Shown one piece after another: positions 1-8,061 of a DNA stretch of 58,286 nt (position 1 is its first letter; each line of letters starts with the position of its first letter). The notes beneath the pieces were generated by a model that ran no database searches, was not told where the DNA came from, and was given only the letters and a program-made list of their open reading frames with translations. A program made the position numbers and the translations under genes. This DNA comes from Luteimonas salinisoli (GTDB lineage: Bacteria; Pseudomonadota; Gammaproteobacteria; Xanthomonadales; Xanthomonadaceae): the NCBI RefSeq assembly GCF_013425525.1, contig NZ_JACCKA010000070.1:1-58286 (forward strand), written 5' to 3'.

Positions 1-878
1 TCGCGCGCAGCCTCGGCGGCCTGTTCGCGCGCAACCCGAAACTCGACGACGACCTGCTCGACGAGATCGAGACCGCGCTGCTCACCGCCGACGTCGGCGT
101 CGCCGCCAGCACCGCCCTGGTCGAGGCCATGCGCGGGCGCATGAAGGCGCGCGAGTTCGCAGATGCCGCGGCACTGCTCTCGGCGCTGCGCGAGGAGCTG
201 GTCGCGCTGCTGCGGCCGGTGGCGAAGCCGCTCGCGATCGACCCGGCCGCGAAGCCTTTCGTGATCCTCACCGTGGGCGTCAACGGTGTCGGCAAGACCA
301 CCACCATCGGCAAGCTGGCCAGGCGCTACCGCGAGGAAGGCCGCAGCCTGATGCTGGCCGCCGGCGACACCTTCCGCGCCGCGGCGGTGGCGCAGCTGCA
401 GGCCTGGGGCGAGCGCAACGGCGTGCCGGTGGTGGCGCAGGGCCAGGACGCCGACGCCGCTTCGGTGGCGTTCGATGCGCTGCAGTCGGCGCGCGCGCGC
501 GACTGCGAGGTGCTGATCGCCGACACCGCCGGGCGGCTGCACACCCAGCAGGGGTTGATGGCCGAGCTCGGCAAGATCAAGCGCGTGCTCGGCAAGATCG
601 ACCCGGCCGCACCGCACGAGGTGCTGATGGTGGTCGACGGCACGACCGGCCAGAACGCGGTCTCGCAGCTGCGCCAGTTTCACGCCGCCGCCGGGGTCAC
701 CGGCCTGGTGGTGACCAAGCTCGACGGCACCGCCAAGGGCGGCGTGGTGTTCGCGCTGGCGCGCGAGTTCGGCATCCCGATCCGCTTCGCCGGCATCGGC
801 GAACGCCCCGAGGACCTGCGCGTGTTCGACGCCGAGGCCTTCGTCGACGCGCTGCTGCCGGAGTCGCTGGGCGGGTGA
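1..878 (+). CDS. ftsY: Signal recognition particle receptor FtsY, 3' part
   Basis: The frame is open from base 3, so the window cuts the gene and the acidic N-terminal region is missing. What remains is the tail of the N domain and a complete SRP-type GTPase G domain. Visible motifs are the P-loop GVNGVGKTTTIGKLA, DTFRAAAVAQL, the DTAGR box, TKLDGTAKGG for guanine recognition, and the C-terminal GIGERPEDLRVFDAEAFVDALL region that is typical of FtsY. FtsY docks ribosome-nascent chain-SRP complexes at the inner membrane and releases them to SecYEG through reciprocal GTP hydrolysis with Ffh. The stop overlaps the GTG start of the next gene (GTGA), which suggests translational coupling. The family call is secure. 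Confidence 0.97.
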   Translation, partial: ARSLGGLFARNPKLDDDLLDEIETALLTADVGVAASTALVEAMRGRMKAREFADAAALLSALREELVALLRPVAKPLAIDPAAKPFVILTVGVNGVGKTTTIGKLARRYREEGRSLMLAAGDTFRAAAVAQLQAWGERNGVPVVAQGQDADAASVAFDALQSARARDCEVLIADTAGRLHTQQGLMAELGKIKRVLGKIDPAAPHEVLMVVDGTTGQNAVSQLRQFHAAAGVTGLVVTKLDGTAKGGVVFALAREFGIPIRFAGIGERPEDLRVFDAEAFVDALLPESLGG

Positions 879-2131
879 AACGCCGCGGCGCGATCGCGCT
901 GCTGGTGATCGCGGCGCTGCTGCTGGTCGCGCTGCTCGCGCTGCGCTTGGCGATGCGGCCGGAATTCCTCGGGCCGCGCATCCTGTCCATGGCCGGCGAC
1001 GCGCTGGACCTGCGGATCGAGGCCGAAACGTTCGAGTACCGCTTGCGCGGCATGCCGCAGCTGGTCGCCCGCGGGCTGGTCGCACGCAGCCGCGACGGCG
1101 TCGACACGCTGCTGAGCGCCGATCGCGTGCTGGTGTCGCTGCCGTGGTCGACGCTGCGCGCGCGCGGCGCGGACCTGGTGATCGAGCGCGTCGAACTGGA
1201 TGCGCCGGCGCTGGACCTGGCGGCATTCCAGCGCTGGTGGGCGTCGCGGCCACCCGGCGACGGGCGGCTGCCGACGCTGCGCCGCGGCGTGGCGGTGACC
1301 GACGGGAGGCTGGTGGGGGACGGCTGGCTGGTGCGCGGGCTCGCATTCGAACTGCCTTCGTTCTCGCCGGCCCGCCCGCTGCGCGCGCATCTGCGCGGCC
1401 GCTACGTCGCCGGCACCCTGCAGGCACCCTTCGATCTGCATGTCGCGATGACCCGGCCGACGGACGACGCCGGGGTCGGCGTGGCGGGCGCGGTGACGCC
1501 CATTGCCGAGGGGTGGCGGCTCCCCTCCTCGCTGGTGCTGTCGACCCGGCTGGCGCCCGCGCGCGCCTCGAGCGGCCCGGGCCTGCAGCGCCTGCGGCTT
1601 TCCATACGCAGCCGCTACCTGACCGAGGACGCGGCCGAGGCGTTCGTGCTCGGGCTGGCGGCCGACGGCGGGTTCTCCGATGGCGGTCTGGTACTGGAGC
1701 CCGCGGCGCTGGCGCTGCGCGGCGACGGCTTGCTGCCGCGGCTGCGCGCGCGCGGCACGATCGGCCTGGGCGCGCAGCTGGCGCTGGAGTTGAATGGCGA
1801 ACTCGCGCGGTGGCCGGAAGCGTGGCCCGCGCTGCCGCCGCCGGTCGGTGCGTCGACCGCGCCGCTGCCGTTCGCGCTGGGCTACCGCGGCGCGATGTCG
1901 CTGGAGGACCCGCTGACGCTTCGACTCGAGCGCGACCAGACGCGGTTCGATGCACGGCTGCGCGTCAGTGCGCTCGCCGAATGGATCGATACCCTGGAAA
2001 CCGGTTCGCCGCTGCCGCCGCTCTCCGGTCGGCTGACCACGCCACGCCTGGACGTCTCCGGCGCGGTACTGCACGGCGTGGAAGTGGAGTTCGAGGACGA
2101 CACCGCGCGCGTGCCGGAAGACGCGCCGTGA
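875..2131 (+). CDS. AsmA-like single-pass inner-membrane protein (hypothetical)
   Basis: A 418-residue protein starting with GTG in a GTGA overlap with the ftsY stop. Residues about 5-25 form one hydrophobic segment after a KRR cluster, giving an N-in signal-anchor topology with the bulk of the protein in the periplasm. The body alternates short hydrophobic and polar stretches with phrases such as LSADRVLVSLPW and VIERVELDAPALDL. This resembles the beta-rich repeats of AsmA/DUF748-type proteins linked to lipid transport between membranes. There are no catalytic motifs. The link to AsmA is by pattern only. It sits between ftsY and mutY, and its stop overlaps the mutY start, so the genes appear to be co-translated. 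Confidence 0.75.
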   Translation: MKRRGAIALLVIAALLLVALLALRLAMRPEFLGPRILSMAGDALDLRIEAETFEYRLRGMPQLVARGLVARSRDGVDTLLSADRVLVSLPWSTLRARGADLVIERVELDAPALDLAAFQRWWASRPPGDGRLPTLRRGVAVTDGRLVGDGWLVRGLAFELPSFSPARPLRAHLRGRYVAGTLQAPFDLHVAMTRPTDDAGVGVAGAVTPIAEGWRLPSSLVLSTRLAPARASSGPGLQRLRLSIRSRYLTEDAAEAFVLGLAADGGFSDGGLVLEPAALALRGDGLLPRLRARGTIGLGAQLALELNGELARWPEAWPALPPPVGASTAPLPFALGYRGAMSLEDPLTLRLERDQTRFDARLRVSALAEWIDTLETGSPLPPLSGRLTTPRLDVSGAVLHGVEVEFEDDTARVPEDAP

Positions 2132-3189
2132 CCGCGCCGGCCGCACCCGACTACGCCGCGCGCCTGCTGACCTGGTTCGACGCCAACGGCCGCCACGGCC
2201 TGCCGTGGCAGCATCCACGCACGCCGTACCGGGTATGGCTGTCGGAGATCATGCTGCAGCAGACCCAGGTATCGGTCGTCGCCCCCTACTTCGAACGCTT
2301 CGTCGCCGCGCTGCCGGACCTGCCGGCGCTGGCTCGCGCGCCGCTGGACCGGGTGCTGGCGCTGTGGTCGGGCCTCGGCTACTACGCCCGCGCGCGCAAC
2401 CTGCACGCCGCGGCGCGGGCTTGCGTGGAGGTCCACGGCGGCGCGCTGCCGCGCGATTTCGATGCCCTGCTCGCCCTGCCCGGCATCGGCCGCAGCACCG
2501 CCGGCGCGATCCTCGCCCAGACCTGGGGCGAGCGCTTCCCGATCCTCGACGGCAACGTCAGGCGGGTGCTGTGCCGCTGGCACGGCATCGACGGCTGGCC
2601 CGGCGCGCCGGGAGTCGAAAAGCGGCTGTGGCAGCTGGCCGAAGGCCATCTGCCGCAGGCGCGCCTAGCCGACTACACCCAGGCACAGATGGATTTCGGT
2701 GCGACCCTGTGCACGCGCCGCGCCCCTGCCTGCCTGCTGTGCCCGGTGCGCGAGGGCTGCGCGGCGCTGCGCGACGGACGGGTCGACGAGCTGCCGACAC
2801 CGAAGCCGGGCCGCGCACTGCCCGAGCGCGAAGCGATCGTCCTGCAGCTGCAAGACGCGCAAGGCCGGATCCTGCTGCAGCGGCGCCCGCCCGCCGGGAT
2901 CTGGGCTTCGCTGTGGTCGCTGCCGGAGGCCGCCGACGACGACGCCGCGCGCGACTGGTTCGAGCGCCACCTGGACGGCGATTTCGCCCGCGGCGAGCCG
3001 CTCGAGCCGATCGCGCACGCCTTCACCCACTACCGCCTGCGGATCCTGCCGCGCCGCTGGCCCGCGGTCGCGCCGCGCGCCGCGGTGCGCGACAATGACG
3101 ACCTGCGCTGGGTCGCGCGCCACGAGTACGGCGCCCTCGGCATCCCGGCCCCGATCCGCAGGCTGCTGCTCACAGGAAGCGACCGATGA
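2128..3189 (+). CDS. mutY: A/G-specific adenine DNA glycosylase MutY
   Basis: A 353-residue enzyme that removes adenine mispaired with 8-oxoguanine. The GTG at 2128 (GTGACC) is chosen because it overlaps the preceding stop and places the conserved N-terminus correctly. The HhH-GPD domain shows [10 protein letters not shown] with the catalytic Glu at about residue 40, [15 protein letters not shown], and [15 protein letters not shown] with the catalytic Asp at about 141. Four cysteines spaced C-x6-C-x2-C-x5-C from about residue 195 form the [4Fe-4S] site. The C-terminal third is NUDIX-like and reads 8-oxoG ([20 protein letters not shown]). Length is normal for MutY. It is coupled to yggX downstream through an ATGA overlap, the usual mutY-yggX pairing. 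Confidence 0.97.
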   Translation: MTAPAAPDYAARLLTWFDANGRHGLPWQHPRTPYRVWLSEIMLQQTQVSVVAPYFERFVAALPDLPALARAPLDRVLALWSGLGYYARARNLHAAARACVEVHGGALPRDFDALLALPGIGRSTAGAILAQTWGERFPILDGNVRRVLCRWHGIDGWPGAPGVEKRLWQLAEGHLPQARLADYTQAQMDFGATLCTRRAPACLLCPVREGCAALRDGRVDELPTPKPGRALPEREAIVLQLQDAQGRILLQRRPPAGIWASLWSLPEAADDDAARDWFERHLDGDFARGEPLEPIAHAFTHYRLRILPRRWPAVAPRAAVRDNDDLRWVARHEYGALGIPAPIRRLLLTGSDR

Positions 3190-3470
3190 CCCGCACCGTG
3201 TACTGCCAGTACGAACAGCGCGAGACCGAGGGCCTGGACTTCGTGCCCTGGCCCGGGGAGCTCGGCAAGCGCATCCATGCGGAGATCGGCAAGGCGGCCT
3301 GGGCCGCCTGGCTCTCGCACCAGACCATGCTGATCAACGAGAACCGGCTGTCGCCGCTCAACCCCGAGCATCGCGCCTTCCTCGAGAAGGAAATGGTGAA
3401 GTTCCTGTTCGAGGGCAGCGCGGAGCGGCCGGCAGGCTACGTGCCCGAACCGGGCCCCGGGCCCGGCTGA
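3186..3470 (+). CDS. yggX: Oxidative damage protection / Fe(2+)-trafficking protein YggX
   Basis: A 94-residue cytosolic protein of the YggX family, which protects iron-sulfur clusters and is linked to Fe(II) handling. The hallmark N-terminus [18 protein letters not shown] carries the conserved Cys7. The central part has the family features [20 protein letters not shown] and [20 protein letters not shown]. The start overlaps the mutY stop (ATGA), matching the usual mutY-yggX operon. The last residues (PEPGPGPG) lie in a GC palindrome that is also the 3' end of the convergent gene. Confidence 0.97.
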   Translation: MTRTVYCQYEQRETEGLDFVPWPGELGKRIHAEIGKAAWAAWLSHQTMLINENRLSPLNPEHRAFLEKEMVKFLFEGSAERPAGYVPEPGPGPG

Positions 3471-3898
3471 GCCGCCGGCGCCGCGTCGTCCTCGCGCATC
3501 TGGCGCTCCGCCTCGCGGATCGCGTTGACGTCGAGCGGGCGGATCTCGCGGATGTTGCAGGGGATCTCCATCGAGCCGCGGTTGAGCGCCATCACCTTGT
3601 CGAAGCGCGCGTTGACGCGGTTCATGTTGCTTGTCAGCGAGATCGCGTGGGCGTAGGGCAGGTCCGGGCATGGCCCGAACAGGTCCAGCAGCCAGGCTTC
3701 GCGCGGCTTGGTCCACACTGCGATCGCGCTGTCGCCGAGCGGCGTCCAGCCGCTGATCCGGCCGAAGAACTGGAAGTGCGGTACCGGCTCGCCGGCGTTG
3801 GCGCGGTACAGGTCCAGCTTCTCCGCATCGCGCATCCCGGCGCTGGCGCAGGCTGCCAGCGCCAGCGCCGCCAGGAGGATCGGAAGGATGTTCTTCAT
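3437..3898 (-). CDS. DUF6491-type lipoprotein
   Basis: A 153-residue protein with a clear lipoprotein signal peptide: MKN, a hydrophobic core, and the lipobox LAAC with Cys17. It is therefore probably anchored in the outer or inner membrane facing the periplasm. Mature-part features are [38 protein letters not shown] and a late cysteine in [14 protein letters not shown], giving two cysteines that could form a disulfide. These match the DUF6491 family of small xanthomonad lipoproteins, whose function is unknown. The C-terminus is PGPGPGSGT, encoded antisense to the yggX 3' end. No operon partner is seen. Confidence 0.8.
   Translation of the reverse strand: MKNILPILLAALALAACASAGMRDAEKLDLYRANAGEPVPHFQFFGRISGWTPLGDSAIAVWTKPREAWLLDLFGPCPDLPYAHAISLTSNMNRVNARFDKVMALNRGSMEIPCNIREIRPLDVNAIREAERQMREDDAAPAAQPGPGPGSGT
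3450..3466. terminator. GC-only hairpin at the overlapping ends of two convergent genes
   Basis: CCGGGCCC-C-GGGCCCGG is an 8-bp perfect inverted repeat with a single central base. It lies inside the 34-bp antisense overlap of yggX and the DUF6491 lipoprotein. It has no T-tract, so a role as bidirectional stop or pause structure is only inferred. Confidence 0.4.
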
Positions 3899-3992
3899 GT
3901 GCGGCTCCCGTGGTGCGTGGATGTCCCGATGATGCGCTCGCCGCGGACGGCGCGCACGCCGCCGCCGCCCCGGCGTTCAGCCCCGATCCGGC

Positions 3993-4021
3993 TTGCCGCC
4001 CGCCGCCCCGCCCCGTATCAT
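3993..4021 (+). promoter_or_regulatory. Promoter of tRNA-Phe
   Basis: A -35 TTGCCG (3993-3998) and -10 TATCAT (4016-4021) are separated by exactly 17 bp, ending 38 bp before the tRNA. The spacer is GC-only, in contrast to the A/T in the -10. Confidence 0.65.
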
Positions 4022-4059
4022 GCCGCCCTCGCACGCGGCCCGGCCGCGGCGCATCACCC

Positions 4060-4135
4060 GGCCGGGTAGCTCAGTTGGTAGAGCAGGGGATTGAAAATCC
4101 CCGTGTCGGCGGTTCGATTCCGTCCCCGGCCACCA
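4060..4135 (+). tRNA. tRNA-Phe (GAA)
   Basis: A 76-nt cloverleaf. The acceptor stem GGCCGGG pairs with CCCGGCC. The D-arm is GCTCAGTTGGTAGAGC, and the anticodon loop TTGAAAA gives anticodon GAA. The T-arm is GGCGG-TTCGATT-CCGTC. Discriminator A and CCA are encoded. Confidence 0.98.
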
Positions 4136-4158
4136 TTTCGGCAAGACAAGCTTCCCCG

Positions 4159-4189
4159 AAGGCCGCGATCGCTCGCGGCCTTCGCTTTT
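4159..4189 (+). terminator. Intrinsic terminator of tRNA-Phe
   Basis: A 10-bp perfect stem AAGGCCGCGA / TCGCGGCCTT with loop TCGC is followed by CGCTTTT, 23 bp after the tRNA. Confidence 0.85.
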
Positions 4190-4228
4190 CCCGGCAGGAC
4201 TGGTCGCGACGGGCGCGCTTGCCGCTCT

Positions 4229-6040
4229 TCAGCCGCCCTGCTCCGCGATCCACTCGTCCACCACGCCCTCGACCACCGACAGCGGCAGCGCGCCGTTGCC
4301 CAGCACCAGGTCGTGGAAGGCGCGGAGGTCGAAATCGTCGCCGAGGCGCTGCCGCGCCCGCTCGCGCAGCTCGACCATCTTCAGGTGCCCGATCTTGTAG
4401 GAGCTGGCCTGGCCCGGCTGCACGAGGTAGCGGTAGACCTCGGTGCGCGCGTCGGCTTGGCTCATCCCGGTCTTCCCGCGCAGATAGGCGATGGCGCGCT
4501 CCGGGGTCCAGCGCTTGCGGTGCAGGCCGGTATCGAGCACCAGCCGGACCGCGCGGAACATCTCCTGCTGCAGCCGCCCCAGGTCGCCCAGCGGATCGTC
4601 CCGGTAGGCGCCCTGCTCGGCCATCAGCTGCTCGGCGTAGAGCGCCCAGCCTTCCGTGAACGCGCTCGGGTTGAGGTTACGGCGCAGCGCCGGCAGCTCG
4701 TCCAGGGTCTGCGACAGGGCGATCTGGAAATGGTGGCCCGGCGCGCCCTCGTGGTAGGTCTGGGTCGGCAGGGTCCAGCGCGGCATGTCCATCGTGCCGA
4801 GGTTGATGAAGTACGTGCCCGGGCGCGAGCCGTCCGGTGCGGGCGCGAAGTAGTAGCCGCCGGGCGAAGCGTCCTGCGCATACTCGGGCACCGGCCGCAC
4901 TTCGAGCGGCTGGGTCGGAATGCGGCCGAACAGCGCCGGGAACCCGGGCTCGGCGCGGTCCAGGATCTCCCGTACCTCGGCCAGCAGCGCATCGCGCCCG
5001 GCCTGCGAATTCTCGAAGCGGTGCGCGGGGTCCTCCGCCAGCGCATCGAGCCGCTCGGTCAGGGTGCCCTCTTCCAGCCCCTGGCCATGCAGGATCGCCT
5101 CCATCTCCTTCTCGATGCGCGCCACTTCCTCCAGACCGATGTCGTGCACCTGCTCGGCATCCAGGTCGGTGCTGGTGTACCAGCGCAGCGCGGCGTCGTA
5201 GTAGGCATCGCCTTGCGGCAGTGCCCACAGCCCGTGGCTGTGCGGCTGGTCTTCCAGGACGGCCTCGATGCGCGCGAGCAGGCGTGCGTAGCCGGGGTTG
5301 GTGGATTCGCGCACCGCTTCGGCGGCTGCGTCGAGCAGGCGGCCGCGCAAGAGCGGGTCGACGTCCTCGAGCGCGTCGAGGCGCCGCGCCAGCGAGCCCA
5401 CGAACACGCTGTCCTCGGGCGGGGGCCGCAGCAGCTCGCGCACCTGGCTGGCGGCGCCCTCCAGCGCCACCCGCGGCGGGACCACGCCGTGCGCGGCCTG
5501 CATGTCGAAGTTTTCGATCAGCTGGTCGAGCTTGGCGCCGGACGCCTGCAGGCGCGCGATGTACTGGCGCGCACCCGCCTCGTCGGCGACCGCGTGGCTG
5601 TTGTCCATGAAGCGCGGCAGCATGGTGGCCATGCCGAACAGGTGGTCCACCGCGTACACGCCGGCGGACAGCTGCAGCCACGCCGGCGCCCAGTCGAACG
5701 CCAGCAGTTGGATCTGCCGATCGTAGAACCAGCGCACGAAATCGTGGCTCCAGCGTTCCTGGCCTTCCAGGCGGTCGCGGTCCCACTGCTCGATCTCGTC
5801 CAGCGACGCCCGCAGTTCGGCGCGCAACGCGTCGCGGCGGGCGAGCGAAATGTCGGTCAGGCGGCTGTTGCTCGCGGCGTCGCCCGACCCTAGCATGCTG
5901 GCGGCCTCGGGATCGGCGGCAACGGCACGCTGGAACTGCGCGTCCATGACCGCGTGAAGGCTGTCCTCGGCCGCGATGGCGGGCGAACCGGCCAGCAGGG
6001 CCAAGCCGAGCGTGAGGGTCTTCAGCAACGGATTGGGCAT
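4229..6040 (-). CDS. DUF885 family exported metallopeptidase-like protein
   Basis: A 603-residue protein. The start at 6040 gives a clean signal peptide (MPNPLLKTLTLGLALLAGSPAIA) and has GGAG upstream; the frame stays open further 5' but without a signal sequence. The DUF885 hallmark YHEGAPGHHFQ lies around residue 428. It is an HExxH-like pattern (HEGxPGHH), followed by a Glu in AFTEGWALYAEQL that could complete a zinc site. The family contains periplasmic or secreted proteins presumed to be peptidases, with some shown to act on dipeptides or aminoacyl substrates. Its 3' end faces tRNA-Phe. It appears monocistronic. Substrate unknown. Confidence 0.9.
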   Translation of the reverse strand: MPNPLLKTLTLGLALLAGSPAIAAEDSLHAVMDAQFQRAVAADPEAASMLGSGDAASNSRLTDISLARRDALRAELRASLDEIEQWDRDRLEGQERWSHDFVRWFYDRQIQLLAFDWAPAWLQLSAGVYAVDHLFGMATMLPRFMDNSHAVADEAGARQYIARLQASGAKLDQLIENFDMQAAHGVVPPRVALEGAASQVRELLRPPPEDSVFVGSLARRLDALEDVDPLLRGRLLDAAAEAVRESTNPGYARLLARIEAVLEDQPHSHGLWALPQGDAYYDAALRWYTSTDLDAEQVHDIGLEEVARIEKEMEAILHGQGLEEGTLTERLDALAEDPAHRFENSQAGRDALLAEVREILDRAEPGFPALFGRIPTQPLEVRPVPEYAQDASPGGYYFAPAPDGSRPGTYFINLGTMDMPRWTLPTQTYHEGAPGHHFQIALSQTLDELPALRRNLNPSAFTEGWALYAEQLMAEQGAYRDDPLGDLGRLQQEMFRAVRLVLDTGLHRKRWTPERAIAYLRGKTGMSQADARTEVYRYLVQPGQASSYKIGHLKMVELRERARQRLGDDFDLRAFHDLVLGNGALPLSVVEGVVDEWIAEQGG

Positions 6041-6305
6041 TCGAACTCCGGTCGATGACGGTTGCGGTCGATTTTCCGTGCCGGGCCAGGCCCGCACATG
6101 GGCCGAAGGTCCCTCGCCCGCGAAACGCCCGCAGGCGCGACCCGCCGGGCGCGCGCAGGCAGGGCCAGAGGATCTCCGCACGGTCGGCAGCGCGGTTGCG
6201 GCCCGGCGCCTTCGATCGCGGCCGGCCACACCCATTCGCCCGGGCTTGCCACCCGCCGCGTGCGGCGGGATGCTGGCCGGCAACCGACCACCGAGGAGCG
6301 AGGGA

Positions 6306-7157
6306 ATGGCCAAGTCCGCATGGGCCGCGTTTCCACACGACCCCAGCCGTTTCGCCTATTCGGGCGACGCGCTGAAGAAGGCCTGGGCGAAGCTGCACGC
6401 CGGCGATTGGGAGCCGTGGCCCGACGAGAAGCGCGCCCAGGCGCTGCTCAAGGCAGCGGGTTCGGCCGCACCGTCCGGCGTGGATGCGAAGACGTTGGCC
6501 GGCAGCCTGCAGGAGGCCTGGCGGGCGTTCCATCGCGGCGACTTCCAGGCGGCATTCGAGGCCGGCGAGCAGTTGGGGCCGGCCGGGGCGTCCGTGGCGG
6601 TGAAGGCGCTGGGCGTCCACGCCACCCACCTGGTCGAGGGCGACGCCGAAAAGCTCAGGCGCTTCGAGCGGGGCGCGCAGATCGCCGAGGCTGCCGTGGA
6701 GGCGCTGCCCGGCGAGGCCAACAGCCACTACCGCCATGCCTTCGCGCTGGGCCGCTACAGCCAGGGCCTGAGCATCGCCAAGGCGCTCAAGCAGGGTATC
6801 GCCGGGAAGGTCCGCGACGCGCTCGACAACGCCCTGGAACTGGCGCCGAAGCACGCCGAGGCGCACACCGCCATGGCGCTGTACCACGCCGAGATCATCG
6901 GCAAGGTCGGCGGCATGATCGGCGGCCTGACCTACGGCGCCAAGGCCGCGGAGGCCGAAGCCCACATCAAGAAGGCGCTCGCGCTCACCCCCGCCTCGCC
7001 GGTGGCCCACATCGAATACGGCAACCTGCTGATGCTGCTGCACGGCGAGCGCAAGGAGGACGCCGCCGCCGCGGCCTACGAGAAGGCCGCGGCGATCGAG
7101 CCGCTGGACGCGATGGAGGCCCTGGACGCCGCCTACGCCCGGGGCCAGCTGGAGTAG
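6306..7157 (+). CDS. TPR-like helical-repeat protein, hypothetical
   Basis: A 283-residue soluble protein; the ATG at 6306 has GAGG just upstream and follows a divergent gap from the DUF885 gene. There is no signal peptide. The N-terminus (AWAAFPHDPSRFAYSGDALKK) is followed by amphipathic helix pairs. Phrases such as ALDNALELAPKHAEAHTAMALYHAE and IKKALALTPASPVAHIEYGNLLM, then AYEKAAAIEPLDAMEALDAAY, have tetratricopeptide spacing with a conserved Pro at the end of each unit. The central glycine-rich KVGGMIGGLTYGAKAAEAEAH interrupts the repeats. A scaffold role is suggested by the fold only; no partner is visible. Confidence 0.75.
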   Translation: MAKSAWAAFPHDPSRFAYSGDALKKAWAKLHAGDWEPWPDEKRAQALLKAAGSAAPSGVDAKTLAGSLQEAWRAFHRGDFQAAFEAGEQLGPAGASVAVKALGVHATHLVEGDAEKLRRFERGAQIAEAAVEALPGEANSHYRHAFALGRYSQGLSIAKALKQGIAGKVRDALDNALELAPKHAEAHTAMALYHAEIIGKVGGMIGGLTYGAKAAEAEAHIKKALALTPASPVAHIEYGNLLMLLHGERKEDAAAAAYEKAAAIEPLDAMEALDAAYARGQLE

Positions 7158-7178
7158 GCCCGGCCGTGGACCGACGGC

Positions 7179-7207
7179 TTGTTCCCGCCCCGCCCCGCCC
7201 GTAAACT
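7179..7207 (+). promoter_or_regulatory. Promoter of tRNA-Val
   Basis: A -35 TTGTTC (7179-7184), 17-bp GC-only spacer and -10 TAAACT (7202-7207), 40 bp before the tRNA. The arrangement is the same as at tRNA-Phe. Confidence 0.65.
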
Positions 7208-7247
7208 ACGCGGCCTGCCGGCGCCCAGCGCGCCCGGCCACCGGATC

Positions 7248-7322
7248 GGGCGGTTAGCTCAGCGGTAGAGCATTGCCTTCACACGGCAAGGGTCGCAGGT
7301 TCGATCCCTGCACCGCCCACCA
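7248..7322 (+). tRNA. tRNA-Val (CAC)
   Basis: A 75-nt cloverleaf. The acceptor GGGCGGT pairs with ACCGCCC. The anticodon stem TTGCC/GGCAA carries loop TTCACAC, so the anticodon is CAC (reads GUG). The T-arm is GCAGG-TTCGATC-CCTGC. Discriminator A and CCA are encoded. Confidence 0.97.
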
Positions 7323-7332
7323 GCATCGTTCG

Positions 7333-7370
7333 ACGACATGGCCACCTTCGCGGGTGGCCTTTGTCGTTGT
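7333..7370 (+). terminator. Terminator of tRNA-Val
   Basis: The inner stem GGCCACC/GGTGGCC (7340-7359) is extended by an outer ACGACA/TGTCGT pairing across 7333-7367. T-rich sequence (TTTGTCGTTGT) follows the inner stem. Confidence 0.7.
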
Positions 7371-7443
7371 ACGGCTGCAGTCCGGGATTCGTAGCGCAAC
7401 CCGGCCCATGAGCGGCCGGCGCGACCTGCAGGCGAGCGACGGC

Positions 7444-7471
7444 TTGCACGAAAGTCCGAGCCATGTATACA
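7444..7471 (+). promoter_or_regulatory. Promoter of the TetR gene, predicting a leaderless mRNA
   Basis: A -35 TTGCAC (7444-7449), 16-bp spacer and -10 TATACA (7466-7471). Transcription would begin at about 7478-7480, on or next to the ATG at 7480. No Shine-Dalgarno sequence precedes that ATG, which fits a leaderless transcript. Confidence 0.6.
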
Positions 7472-7482
7472 GTGTACACATG
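7462..7482. promoter_or_regulatory. Palindromic operator overlapping the -10 and start codon of tetR
   Basis: A 21-bp inverted repeat centred on 7472 in which 9 of 10 positions of each arm match: CATGTATACA-G-TGTACACATG. It covers the -10 box and ends on the ATG. Size and placement are typical of a TetR-dimer site used for autorepression. That the adjacent TetR binds it is inference. Confidence 0.7.
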
Positions 7483-8061
7483 GTGAAATCCCCGACCGCC
7501 GAGCGCATCCTCCACGCCGCCCACGCCCTGTTCGAACGCGAAGGCGCCGACGCGGTCAGCATGCGCCGCATCGCCGACGCGGTCGGCATCACGCCGATGG
7601 CGATCTACCGACATTTTCCCAACCGCGAAGCCCTGCTCAGGCGCATCAGCGACGACAGCTTCAACGAGATCGCCCACCGCTGGGACGCACTGCGCGAGGG
7701 CGGCGACCCGGTCGCGCGCCTCCTGGCGATACAGCGCATCTATCTCGACTACGCGCTGGCGCATCCACACCTGTTCGACCACGCCTTCTCGGTGCGGCGC
7801 GAAGACGCGCGCCGCTTTCCCGAAGACTTCCACGCGCGCCGCTCGCCCACCCTCAACGTGGTCCACGACACGGTGCTGGAAGGGCAACGGGCCGGCCTGC
7901 TGTGCGCGGGCGACCCCTGGGACATCGCGATGACGCTGTGGGTGCATTCGCACGGCCTGGTCGCGCTCTACCGCGCCGGCCGTTTCAGCTACGACGAACG
8001 CCGGTTCCGCACCTTCTACGAAGCCTCGCTGGAGAGACTGCTCGATGGACTCAAGACCTGA
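7480..8061 (+). CDS. TetR/AcrR family transcriptional regulator
   Basis: A 193-residue regulator. The ATG at 7480 is chosen because the protein then starts MVKSPTAERILHAAHALFE, the standard TetR N-terminus; upstream in-frame codons run back into tRNA-Val. The helix-turn-helix is seen in VSMRRIADAVGITPMAIYRHFPNREALL (about residues 28-55). The C-terminal ligand/dimer domain is helical with no recognisable effector motif (LAIQRIYLDYALAHPHLFDHAFS). A palindrome overlaps its start codon, so it is likely autoregulated. Its 3' end overlaps the next gene by 17 bp, so the two are one transcription unit and that gene is the probable co-regulated output. Confidence 0.92.
   Translation: MVKSPTAERILHAAHALFEREGADAVSMRRIADAVGITPMAIYRHFPNREALLRRISDDSFNEIAHRWDALREGGDPVARLLAIQRIYLDYALAHPHLFDHAFSVRREDARRFPEDFHARRSPTLNVVHDTVLEGQRAGLLCAGDPWDIAMTLWVHSHGLVALYRAGRFSYDERRFRTFYEASLERLLDGLKT

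Noticed and set aside
1144..3189. Apparent fusion of the AsmA-like protein with MutY
   Set aside because: The upstream part of this frame is an out-of-frame reading of the AsmA-like gene; MutY starts at the GTG at 2128.
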